Origin: Gracilimonas sp965227785
GTDB taxonomy: Bacteria > Bacteroidota > Rhodothermia > Balneolales > Balneolaceae
DNA length: 64,000 bases
Direction of reading: 5' to 3'
NCBI RefSeq assembly: GCF_965227785.1
Contig: NZ_OZ245785.1
Span: 372,001 to 436,000, forward strand
In this document: piece after piece, positions 1 to 8,083 of the stretch
Position numbering within the stretch: position 1 is the stretch's first letter
Layout of the letters: the number at the start of each line of letters is the position of its first letter
Program-made: the position numbers and the translations under genes
The notes under the pieces: model-generated
Seen by the model: the letters and a program-made list of their open reading frames with translations, nothing else
Told to the model about the DNA's origin: nothing
Databases searched by the model: none

Positions 1-2790
1 AATCTTCGTGTATAAATCAAAGCCAATATCATTGATAAAGCCACTTTGTTCAGCTCCCAGTATATCACCCGCTCCCCGGATATCAAGGTCACGCATCGCA
101 ATATTAAAGCCAGAACCGAGATCAGAAAACTCTTCCAGTGCCAACAGGCGTTTCCGAGCTTCTGTGCTCAGTGTTTGGATTGGGTTGGTAATGAGATAGC
201 AAAAGGCTTTTCGGTTCGAACGGCCAACCCTGCCTCGCAGCTGGTGAAGCTCAGCCAGCCCAAAGTTATTTGCCTGGTTGATGATGATGGTATTTGCATT
301 GGCAATGTCTATTCCATTCTCTACAATATTGGTAGAAACCAGTACATCAAACTTATGTTGGTAAAAATCGGTGATTATCTTATCCAGTTGGGAACCAGTC
401 ATTTGTCCATGCCCAAATCGCACTCGTATATCCGGAACCAGTCGCCGGACCATCTCCGCAATTTCTTCAATATTCTTCACCCGGTTGTGGATGAAAAATA
501 CCTGTCCGCCCCGTGATATCTCCTGCAGAATAGCATCACGGATTAGTTCTTCGTCAAAGCTGTGTATTTCGGTATATACGGGCTGGCGATTAGGCGGGGG
601 AGTGTTGATAACACTTAGATCTCTGGCGCCCATGAGTGAAAACTGAAGGGTTCTTGGGATTGGGGTAGCTGTAAGCGTTAATACATCAACGGAAGCACGG
701 AAGTTCTTGAGCTTTTCTTTGGCTGAAACGCCGAACCGCTGTTCCTCATCTACAATAATAAGACCGAGATCTTTAAACTCAACATCTTTAGAAAGCAGGC
801 GGTGAGTACCAATAATTATGTCCAATTCACCCTCTTTAAGCTTCTTGATTGACTCTTTCTGCTGCTTTGAAGTCTTAAAGCGGGAGAGAGCTTCAATTTT
901 TACGGGAAACTTCTCCATTCTTCGCATAAAGGTTTTTGCATGCTGCTCTGCCAGTATGGTGGTAGGGACAAGCACAGCTACCTGTTTATGGTCTAATACG
1001 GCTTTGAAAGCAGCACGTACGGCTACCTCTGTTTTACCAAAGCCTACATCGCCACACACAAGCCGGTCCATGGGGTGCTTGCTTTCCATGTCGTTTTTTA
1101 CTGCTTCAATGGCATCGTACTGATCCGGCGTTTCCTCAAACTCGAAGTTAGCCTCCAGTTCTGTTTGCCATTCGTTATCATCTGAAAAATCATGAGCTGT
1201 TTCTGCTTTTCTTTTGGCGTACAATTGGATAAGCTCACGAGCTATATCTTTTACTTTCTTCTTGGTCTGTTCTTTTTTACGAGCCCAGGCACCCGATCCC
1301 AGTTTGGTAATTCGGGGAGCCGTTCCTTCTTTTCCGGAGTATTTCTGAAGTTTATGAAGGCTGGTTACATTTACGTACAGGGTGGAGTCATCCTTGTACT
1401 GGAGCACAACAACTTCCTGCTCCGTATTCTTCACGTTGATCTTTTTGAAGCCCATGAACTTTCCAATCCCGTAATCAACATGTACCACGAAATCACCCAG
1501 GCTTAAATCCTTCAATTCTTTGAAGGAGATACCGCCGTGAAAGCGACGTCTCTTGGTTTTGGGACGATGGTATCGGTTAAAGATCTGATGATCGGTATAA
1601 ACAGCTAATTTGGCAGGCTCATAAATAAAACCCTCGTGCAGCGTTTCCACTACCAATCGGTATTTGAACTCCTGACTGGCTTCTCCGAGCAGTTCCTCAA
1701 AACGGTCCCGTTGCCCGTCATTATCACACAAAATAATGGTATTCAGCCCTTTTGATGAGTTTTTGGTGATATCCTCACGAAGTAATTTGAAATTTCCGTG
1801 AAAATCGGGCTGTGGCCTGGTTTCCAGCGTATGGGTGTTTTCTTCTTTATCAGCAGCACCTACATTAGCTACATACAGTTGATGGGTAAACTTTCCTAAT
1901 TCCTCAGCAAAAACATCTTCTGAGAGATAAAGCTCTTCTGGTAGTGCCAGGTTTTCATCTGCATCTTGGCTTTCGTAAGCCTCAACAGCTGCTTCATAGT
2001 TCTTCCCAATTTCAGAAACAATCAAGTCTCTGTTGGAGGTTACCAGCAAGGTGTCTTCGTTAAAGTAGGAGAGAAAGCTTGATTTCTCTGTTTCCGGAAG
2101 ATTGGTTAAATCCGGTATGATGCGAGCCTGATTCAAGAAGGCAATCGATCGCTGGGAATCGGCATCAAACTCCCGTATGGTATCCAGTTCATCACCAAAA
2201 AACTCAAGTCGCAACGGGTACTCTCCGGAGTAGGGGAATACATCCAGAATACCACCACGGACGGCAAACTCACCCGGTTCATCTACGAATTTTACAGGAT
2301 TATATCCCTGGTCTACCAGCTGTTCTCTGAACTTCTCCAGATCGACATCCTGTCCTTTTTCAAGTACCAGGCTCACCTCATTAAGGGTAGAGGGTGGTGC
2401 AATTTTTTCTCCGATAGCTTCTACGGATGTAATGACTATTTTTGCATCATGGTCTGAAATGGACTGAAGTGCTTCTGACCTCTGAACAAGTAAGCTGGTG
2501 TCTTTAAGTTGTTGCCGGTCATATGGTTTCTTATTTGATGAAGGGAAGAGTATAACCGGGCTTTGATTGCTTATTACATCCAGGTCTGCTTTCAGAAACC
2601 GGGCGCCCTCATCTGTTTCAGATATGACAACTACATTTTTTTTACGGGTAGAGAGCGAATTCAATAAAAAGCTGTTGAGTGCACCAATGCTCTTTTTAAG
2701 CGTGAGTTTATTGTGTTTGGAAATTTCTTCATAAACGCGGTCGAATACCCCGTTCTTCTGAAGTTGATCTTTAATTGAAGATATACTCAT
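1..2790 (-). CDS. mfd: Transcription-repair coupling factor Mfd (partial, C-terminus outside window)
   Basis: Mfd is an ATP-driven translocase that removes stalled RNA polymerase at DNA lesions and recruits UvrA. I translated the frame from the ATG at 2790 down to base 1; it stays open for 930 codons, so roughly the last 150-250 residues lie outside the window. The UvrB-like N-terminal part comes first. An RNA-polymerase-interacting (CarD-like) domain lies near residues 430-475 and contains GDFVVHVDYGIGKF. The helicase core follows, with Walker A (GDVGFGKTEV, about residue 575), a DEEQ box (VDEEQRFG, about residue 682) and the TRG-type motif GRVGRSNRKAFCY. The order and spacing are those of full-length Mfd. 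No frameshift is visible. The gap to the downstream-strand neighbour batA is about 115 bp and shows no gene. Confidence 0.97.
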   Translation of the reverse strand, partial: MSISSIKDQLQKNGVFDRVYEEISKHNKLTLKKSIGALNSFLLNSLSTRKKNVVVISETDEGARFLKADLDVISNQSPVILFPSSNKKPYDRQQLKDTSLLVQRSEALQSISDHDAKIVITSVEAIGEKIAPPSTLNEVSLVLEKGQDVDLEKFREQLVDQGYNPVKFVDEPGEFAVRGGILDVFPYSGEYPLRLEFFGDELDTIREFDADSQRSIAFLNQARIIPDLTNLPETEKSSFLSYFNEDTLLVTSNRDLIVSEIGKNYEAAVEAYESQDADENLALPEELYLSEDVFAEELGKFTHQLYVANVGAADKEENTHTLETRPQPDFHGNFKLLREDITKNSSKGLNTIILCDNDGQRDRFEELLGEASQEFKYRLVVETLHEGFIYEPAKLAVYTDHQIFNRYHRPKTKRRRFHGGISFKELKDLSLGDFVVHVDYGIGKFMGFKKINVKNTEQEVVVLQYKDDSTLYVNVTSLHKLQKYSGKEGTAPRITKLGSGAWARKKEQTKKKVKDIARELIQLYAKRKAETAHDFSDDNEWQTELEANFEFEETPDQYDAIEAVKNDMESKHPMDRLVCGDVGFGKTEVAVRAAFKAVLDHKQVAVLVPTTILAEQHAKTFMRRMEKFPVKIEALSRFKTSKQQKESIKKLKEGELDIIIGTHRLLSKDVEFKDLGLIIVDEEQRFGVSAKEKLKNFRASVDVLTLTATPIPRTLQFSLMGARDLSVINTPPPNRQPVYTEIHSFDEELIRDAILQEISRGGQVFFIHNRVKNIEEIAEMVRRLVPDIRVRFGHGQMTGSQLDKIITDFYQHKFDVLVSTNIVENGIDIANANTIIINQANNFGLAELHQLRGRVGRSNRKAFCYLITNPIQTLSTEARKRLLALEEFSDLGSGFNIAMRDLDIRGAGDILGAEQSGFINDIGFDLYTKI

Positions 2791-2904
2791 GAAAAGCTCT
2801 TGGTGCCTGAAAATTTGTGATTAAAGATACGCCGATTCCGGTCCGATTGGCAATTGAAATACAACATTCGGATTCATGATAAAAGGAAGTAGAGTCTAAA
2901 ACGT

Positions 2905-3903
2905 TCAGGAGCTTTCAATCCCGTTAAGAATGGTTTTGCTAAGCAGGAAGCTCAAGAAGAGAAAACCCAGAGAAAGGCCAAGGTATAGGGCATACAGATC
3001 TTCGTAATCGGTATAAATGAGTTCTTCAACCTCTGATTTTTCAAGCTCATCAATTTCCGCATAGATATTCTCGAGCTGCTCCGAGTCGGTAGCCCGAAAG
3101 TATTTTCCATCAGTTAAGTTTGCTACCTGGGTAAGCATATCCTCATCAATGTTTACCTGAATATTTTGATATCTCCGTCCGAAAATCGGATCCTGAATAG
3201 GATAAGGTGCTGTTCCTCTGGTTCCGGCACCAATGGTATAAATCTTGATACCATACGTCACGGCAAGGTCAGCTGCGGTAACAGGATCAATCTCTCCGGC
3301 ATTATTCTGGCCATCCGTAAGTAAAATAATGATCTTGCTTTCGGCCTCACTTTCTTTCAGCCGGTTTATAGCGGTTGCGATTCCCATGCCAATAGCTGTG
3401 CCATCCTCAATAACCCCCATTTCGAGATCATCGAGCAGGCTTTTGAGTAAGCGGTAATCGAGAGTAGGTGGCACAACGGTAAAGCTTTTCATGGCAAAAG
3501 TAACCAGCCCGATCCGGTCAGAATTACGCTTGTCAACAAAGCTCTTGGCCACATTTCGGGCCGCCTCAAATCGGTTGGGTTTTAAGTCTTCAGCCCGCAT
3601 AGAGGTGGACATATCCAACACCAGCACAATATCAATTCCCTCTGCATTGCGTTCAACAGTAGTCAGGCGTTCCTGAGGCCGTGCAAGTGCAATAATCAAA
3701 AAGCCGATTCCCGCCCACAGGAACAGTGCCTGAACCCAGTGTAAATGGGATTTCCAGTTTCCGGGTAAATCCTCCAGCAGTTCCAGTGATGAAAATGACA
3801 GCGTTGCTTGTTTATGGGCAAAGTACCGGTACAGATATAATCCAACAATAACCGGAAGAATAAGCAATGCCCAAAACCATTGTGGATTCGCGAATTCCAT
3901 CAA
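2905..3903 (-). CDS. batA: BatA-like VWA-domain membrane protein
   Basis: Member of the Bat (Bacteroides aerotolerance) VWA family, 332 residues. An N-terminal membrane segment (residues 10-26) and a second one (58-74) are followed by a von Willebrand factor A domain. Its MIDAS metal site is complete: D97-x-S99-x-S101, T169 and D197. A last hydrophobic helix lies near the C-terminus (about 305-325). The protein is probably anchored in the inner membrane with the VWA domain in the periplasm or cytoplasm. Its start overlaps the stop of the BatD-like gene by 4 bases (ATGA), so the two are translationally coupled. In relatives this locus also holds moxR, DUF58 and batB; here DUF58 lies about 2.4 kb upstream, and I see neither moxR nor batB. 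The exact biochemical role of Bat proteins is unsettled. Confidence 0.9.
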   Translation of the reverse strand: MMEFANPQWFWALLILPVIVGLYLYRYFAHKQATLSFSSLELLEDLPGNWKSHLHWVQALFLWAGIGFLIIALARPQERLTTVERNAEGIDIVLVLDMSTSMRAEDLKPNRFEAARNVAKSFVDKRNSDRIGLVTFAMKSFTVVPPTLDYRLLKSLLDDLEMGVIEDGTAIGMGIATAINRLKESEAESKIIILLTDGQNNAGEIDPVTAADLAVTYGIKIYTIGAGTRGTAPYPIQDPIFGRRYQNIQVNIDEDMLTQVANLTDGKYFRATDSEQLENIYAEIDELEKSEVEELIYTDYEDLYALYLGLSLGFLFLSFLLSKTILNGIESS

Positions 3904-4898
3904 TCTTCACCCTCATCTTTTTGGGGTGATGTGATCATGAACTGCTGATCGTACTTCGCTTTAAGCCTTCCAATACGGGCTGAATCAGCCAGCTTGGCCC
4001 GCTCAAGGAATTCAAGAGCATAATCATAGGTCTGCCATGCATCTTCCAGTGTTGGGGTGTATTTGGCAAATTTAACGAGGTCTGCTTTACGTAATACAAG
4101 ACGCGTTTTTTCAGTCAGGGTATCATCGACGCCGTAAGCATCAAGATAGCGCAGCAACTCACTTGATGTACACTCAAGAGCGGGTATGTTGTACAAATCT
4201 TCAAAATAAGCACGGATGGCATCACCTACTTCACTGTAAAAGAGTTTGAAGTTTTTGGTCTCTGCAACTTTTGATTCTTTCCTGATGGCCAATAATTGCT
4301 TTTCAAGTTCCTCCAGAGGATTATAGAAAGGTTCAATCTGAGGTTCCGTATCAACACTCTCCTCAACATCATGGTCTCTTAATTTAAACCACCATAGCAA
4401 AAAGCCTGCAACAGCTAATACTCCAAGTATCCACGGCCACCAGGGGCGAGAAAAAGCATAAATTGGTTTCATGGGTTTAAATGTGGTATCACCGGGAGCT
4501 ACCACCGTTTTAAAGTAGAGTGGAACCGGATCTGTGAACACCGTTGAAGAGTCGTTTAATCCATAAAGAGTAATGGGCAACGAAGAAATTTGTACATCTT
4601 CATTATTAAAGTACTGAAGCGTGTACACAAGGCTATCTGAAAAATCAGATGTTCGAAACTGTTGACGTTCTAAAAGCTCGAGGGAGGGAGGGAAAGAGTT
4701 AGTATCGGGATATTGAGTGTTTTGATACTCACGGTCAAATTGAATGGCAATAGAGTATTCAAAAATCTCACCGATGGTAAGAGAATCGGCGGTAACACGT
4801 GTATTCACGCTTTGAGCAAAAACCTGCGCCGAGCATAAACATGAAACCAAGAAAAAGGATAGTCGTAAAGCGCGGAGCCTCAACAGGGTGATTCTCAT
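3900..4898 (-). CDS. BatD-like membrane protein of the Bat locus
   Basis: I chose the ATG at 4898 over one 90 bases further out. It puts a clean signal peptide at the N-terminus (hydrophobic LSFFLVSCLCSAQVFAQ, probable cleavage after AQA/FAQ), whereas the longer form begins with unrelated residues. The 332-residue product has a periplasmic beta-rich N-terminal half (residues about 28-150). One membrane helix follows (PWWPWILGVLAVAGFLLWW), then a charged, helical cytoplasmic C-terminal part. This layout fits the short BatD/oxygen-tolerance-type proteins found beside BatA in Bacteroidota. It is inferred from layout and position, not from a diagnostic motif. The gene is co-transcribed with batA by a 4-base overlap. 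The divergent M23 gene begins 152 bp away. Confidence 0.7.
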   Translation of the reverse strand: MRITLLRLRALRLSFFLVSCLCSAQVFAQSVNTRVTADSLTIGEIFEYSIAIQFDREYQNTQYPDTNSFPPSLELLERQQFRTSDFSDSLVYTLQYFNNEDVQISSLPITLYGLNDSSTVFTDPVPLYFKTVVAPGDTTFKPMKPIYAFSRPWWPWILGVLAVAGFLLWWFKLRDHDVEESVDTEPQIEPFYNPLEELEKQLLAIRKESKVAETKNFKLFYSEVGDAIRAYFEDLYNIPALECTSSELLRYLDAYGVDDTLTEKTRLVLRKADLVKFAKYTPTLEDAWQTYDYALEFLERAKLADSARIGRLKAKYDQQFMITSPQKDEGED

Positions 4899-5050
4899 TA
4901 AAATTGAAAATAATATCTTATTGAACTTAACAGGCGGAAAATATAACAATGAGTTGTAAATATTTTGCAAAAGTAAGGTGCATCTCATTTTTATGAAAGT
5001 AGGGTATTAATCCTTATTATTTTCCGAAATATTTAATCTACAGTTGATAC

Positions 5051-6346
5051 ATGGTTAATAGTGGTATAAAATTGGGTTTGGGAATTGGTGTGTTTTGTCT
5101 GATAGCGACACTTTCCCTGACGCTCTATCCTAATAACAATACAGAATTGCCCGAGCTGGTAATTTCACCGGATAATTTGGTAGAAATTTCAGAAGGTGTG
5201 CAACTTGACTCCTACGGGTTTAATCGCATCAATCTTGAAGTTGAAGAGGGCCGGGTAAAGCGGAATGAGAGCTTATATCTGATTCTCAGAGATTTAGATG
5301 TTTCGCCTCAAACTATTTATGAGATCAATAAAAAATCTGAAGGCGTCTTTCAAAGCAATAGAATAAAACCGGGGCAGAAATACATTACCTATCTTGATAA
5401 GGAATCAAGAGGCGCCAAGCGATTGATTTTGCATACTAATGCGCTCGACTACGTTGTTTTTGAGTGGGGAAATGAAGTGGCGGTAAAAACCGGCCAAAAA
5501 GAGATTACCAAACGCATTGCTGAAGCGAGTGGAGTGATTGAATCTTCACTCTATGAAACACTGGTTGGTCAGGATGTGAGTGCGCTTCTTGGATACCGGT
5601 TAAGTGAAATCTTTGCATGGCAGATTGATTTCTTTCGGCTATATCCGGGCGACAGTTTTAAGGTGATTTATGAAGAAGAATTTGTAGATGGCGAACCATT
5701 TGGAATCGGGAGAATCCTCGCAGCAGAGTTCACCAATAAAAATGAAACCTTCGACGCTTTCTATTTTGAAACGACCGATCGGGCCGGCTATTACGACAGT
5801 GAAGGCAATGGCGTACAAAAAGCATTGATGAAAGCACCCTTCAAGTATTCACAAAGGGTAAGCTCGAACTTTTCTCACAGTCGTTTCCATCCGGTTCTGA
5901 AAAGGAGAATGCCGCATTACGGGGTAGATTATGCTGCTCCGCTTGGTACCCCAGTACTTTCAGTTGGGGATGGGGAAGTGGTTGAAGCTCAGTATCGGGG
6001 AGCCAATGGTAATATTGTGAAAATCCGCCACAACGGAACCTACACAACTGCTTATTTACATTTGAATGGTTTTGCAAAAGGAATACGTACTGGTCAAAGA
6101 GTTAAACAAGGGCAGGTGATTGGATATGTGGGTAAAACCGGAAGGGTAACCGGCGTGCATTTAGATTACAGGATTTACAAAAACGGCCAGCCTGTTAACC
6201 CGCTTAAGGTTAAGTTACCACCCTCAAAAGCTATTGATGGCACTGAAATGAATCAATTCACTAATCATATTGAAGACCTGAAATTTCAGCTTAGCCAAAT
6301 TGATGATGCAGTGGAGTCAACCGTAGCTTCTTTTGCAGCGCCTTAA
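5051..6346 (+). CDS. M23-family peptidoglycan endopeptidase, membrane-anchored
   Basis: A 431-residue cell-wall hydrolase of the MepM/LytM type. An N-terminal hydrophobic helix (residues 8-26) acts as signal or anchor. A LysM-like/OapA-like region covers about 60-150, a middle domain about 160-260, and the M23 catalytic domain about 265-385. Zinc-site residues are visible: H289 and D293 in HYGVDYAAPLGTPV, and H337 in AYLHL. The last motif, normally HxH, reads H370-L-D372 (GVHLDYRI), so the usual second His ligand is Asp. Asp can bind zinc, so activity is likely but untested. The gene sits between the BatD-like and DUF58 genes on the opposite strand. Its TAA directly abuts the DUF58 stop with no intervening base, leaving no room for a terminator between them. 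Confidence 0.88.
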   Translation: MVNSGIKLGLGIGVFCLIATLSLTLYPNNNTELPELVISPDNLVEISEGVQLDSYGFNRINLEVEEGRVKRNESLYLILRDLDVSPQTIYEINKKSEGVFQSNRIKPGQKYITYLDKESRGAKRLILHTNALDYVVFEWGNEVAVKTGQKEITKRIAEASGVIESSLYETLVGQDVSALLGYRLSEIFAWQIDFFRLYPGDSFKVIYEEEFVDGEPFGIGRILAAEFTNKNETFDAFYFETTDRAGYYDSEGNGVQKALMKAPFKYSQRVSSNFSHSRFHPVLKRRMPHYGVDYAAPLGTPVLSVGDGEVVEAQYRGANGNIVKIRHNGTYTTAYLHLNGFAKGIRTGQRVKQGQVIGYVGKTGRVTGVHLDYRIYKNGQPVNPLKVKLPPSKAIDGTEMNQFTNHIEDLKFQLSQIDDAVESTVASFAAP

Positions 6347-7222
6347 TCAGTAGCGACTGCCCCGGCGTTTAAAGAAGTTCATCAGTGGTTGCACATACGA
6401 TTCGTTAGTTTGAACCTCAACGGCATCGATCTTCATCTTAAGCATCTTGTCGTGTATGTAGGCTTTCTGCTCCATACGACGGATTTCGTAAGCCTTACGA
6501 ACTTTTCGGCTTGAGGTATCAATCATTTTTTCGGCTCCGGTCTCTGCATCTCTTATCTTTACCAATCCTATATCCGGAAGCTCATCCTCCAGGTGATCGT
6601 TGATAATAATACTGACCAAATCATGTTTTTGATTGGTTATTCGAAGCTGCTTTTCAAAATCCTTATCCTGAAAGTCGGAGGTTAGTACCACAATAGCTCT
6701 GCGGTCCAATAGTCGGTTAATGTAAGAGAGTGCATCCGCAATGTCTGTGCCGGTTCCGGTGGGTTTTGTAGTGTAGAGCTCCCGAATGAGCCGCAGTACA
6801 TGTGTACGTCCTTTTTTGGGAGGAACCACTTTCTCAATATGATCACTGAACAGAACCAACCCAACCTTATCGCTGTTTTTGATAGCACTGAAGGCCAAAA
6901 CAGCAGCGAGCTCGATAGCCAAATCCATTTTACTTTGGCTCTGACTTCCAAAGGTACCGCTTTGCGAAATGTCTATACAGAGCATGAGCGTTTGCTCACG
7001 TTCTTCTTCAAATACTTTGATGAACGGGTCACCGGTTCGGGCAGTTACGTTCCAGTCGATTTGCCGGATATCATCGCCGTAGGTGTAGGCTCTCACTTCA
7101 GAAAATTCCATTCCTCGCCCCTTAAAAGCCGACTGATATTCTCCGCCAAAGAGGGTATTTACAATACCTTTGGTTTGAATTTCAAGCTTTCGAATTTTTT
7201 TAAGGATTTCCTTTGGGATCAT
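6347..7222 (-). CDS. DUF58-family protein of the MoxR/Bat locus
   Basis: A 291-residue cytoplasmic protein with the DUF58 signature near residues 35-60 (RGMEFSEVRAYTYGDDIRQIDW), followed by a degenerate VWA fold (LMLCIDISQSGTF as MIDAS-like strand, TDIADALSYI, VVLTSDFQD). Proteins of this family are normally encoded between a MoxR AAA+ ATPase and BatA-type VWA proteins and are thought to work with them as a chaperone or assembly module. Here the usual upstream moxR is missing; the next gene upstream codes for an HEAGH-motif membrane protein. Downstream the bat genes resume only after the opposite-strand M23 gene. Confidence is high for family and low for function. Confidence 0.9.
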   Translation of the reverse strand: MIPKEILKKIRKLEIQTKGIVNTLFGGEYQSAFKGRGMEFSEVRAYTYGDDIRQIDWNVTARTGDPFIKVFEEEREQTLMLCIDISQSGTFGSQSQSKMDLAIELAAVLAFSAIKNSDKVGLVLFSDHIEKVVPPKKGRTHVLRLIRELYTTKPTGTGTDIADALSYINRLLDRRAIVVLTSDFQDKDFEKQLRITNQKHDLVSIIINDHLEDELPDIGLVKIRDAETGAEKMIDTSSRKVRKAYEIRRMEQKAYIHDKMLKMKIDAVEVQTNESYVQPLMNFFKRRGSRY

Positions 7223-7298
7223 GTAAAATCAGCTAAATTGACATTGCACCAGCGAAGATAATAAAAGGGAAGTTTAATGTAAGAGAGGAAATCCGAAT

Positions 7299-7367
7299 TA
7301 AACCCTTCCAGGGTTAAACCACTTAAGCTTGATTCAAAAAATGAAGATATAACCCTGGAAGGGTTTA
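7299..7367. repeat. Inverted repeat with internally palindromic 18-bp arms
   Basis: Two 18-bp arms, at 7299-7316 and 7350-7367, are perfect reverse complements separated by 33 bp. Each arm is also a small hairpin by itself (AACCCT-TCC-AGGGTT). The layout resembles REP/BIME-like palindromic repeats more than a terminator, because no T-run follows on the minus strand. It lies between the HEAGH-motif gene and the DUF58 gene. A run of nine G follows at 7373-7381. Function unknown. Confidence 0.75.
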
Positions 7368-7389
7368 TTAAAGGGGGGGGGATTAACAA

Positions 7390-8007
7390 TCACAAATCCA
7401 TCTCTATATCCACATAATCATATTGCTTTCGCTCAATAAGCGGCCAGACGAAAAACAGGAGCAGAGTTGCGATTCCAATCCAATACATAATCCAGGCGTA
7501 GGTCATGTGTTCGGTAAGGACTCCTTTCATAGAAAACAGGTTATAGAAATCGTGAGATGATTTTGGAAGATTTCCGATTAGTGGCATGCGTCGGTCCATG
7601 GCGTCTGCGGCATATGCAGCTGACTCTATCCAGGCAAAGGCAGTGAGGAGTAAACCGGTTTGAGCGATAAGTCTTTTATGATTGTACCAACCATACGCAA
7701 AGATGGCGAAGGGAAGTAGTATTTCAAAAAGTGTTCCCCCAAGGATGGTGAGAAACCTGCCGGCAACAGAACCAAATATGGTATGCCCGGCCTCGTGTAC
7801 AATCAACAGAAAGTTATCGATCAGAAAGAAAAAGGGAGAGAGAAAGAAGGGGTAGGGATAATTCCAGGAAAAGGAGATTTCCCATTTCAAAGCCATCCAA
7901 AATTGTTTGGCTAAAACCCAGCAAAAAGGGATGCAAACTACTGAAAACCACCATTTTTTTATGACCGGTAAGGCTTTCTCAAAATAATGTTCAAAATCAA
8001 TGTTCAC
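7390..8007 (-). CDS. Membrane protein with HEAGH zinc-protease motif
   Basis: A 205-residue integral membrane protein with about five hydrophobic segments. The motif HEAGH at residues 71-75 fits HExxH of membrane-embedded zinc metalloproteases (M50-like), and lies inside or at the edge of a hydrophobic helix (LIDNFLLIV then HEAGHTIFG). A later D/N-rich segment that could give the third ligand is not obvious; D131-A-M-D134 is one candidate. The protein is short for a site-2 protease and has no PDZ domain. Either a minimal M50-type peptidase or a non-catalytic relative is possible. It starts 76 bp from the divergent aconitase gene, and lies upstream of DUF58 on the same strand. Confidence 0.6.
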   Translation of the reverse strand: MNIDFEHYFEKALPVIKKWWFSVVCIPFCWVLAKQFWMALKWEISFSWNYPYPFFLSPFFFLIDNFLLIVHEAGHTIFGSVAGRFLTILGGTLFEILLPFAIFAYGWYNHKRLIAQTGLLLTAFAWIESAAYAADAMDRRMPLIGNLPKSSHDFYNLFSMKGVLTEHMTYAWIMYWIGIATLLLFFVWPLIERKQYDYVDIEMDL

Positions 8008-8083
8008 GAATCTGAATCTTTTTGCGTCTCATGAAGTTGTGATAGTAGCGATAATTCACAATTTCAACAATCGGTAAATAGAT

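Noticed and set aside
7373..7381. G run as a phase-variation switch
   Set aside because: It lies outside any gene, and no promoter spacing could be shown; noted only with the nearby palindrome.
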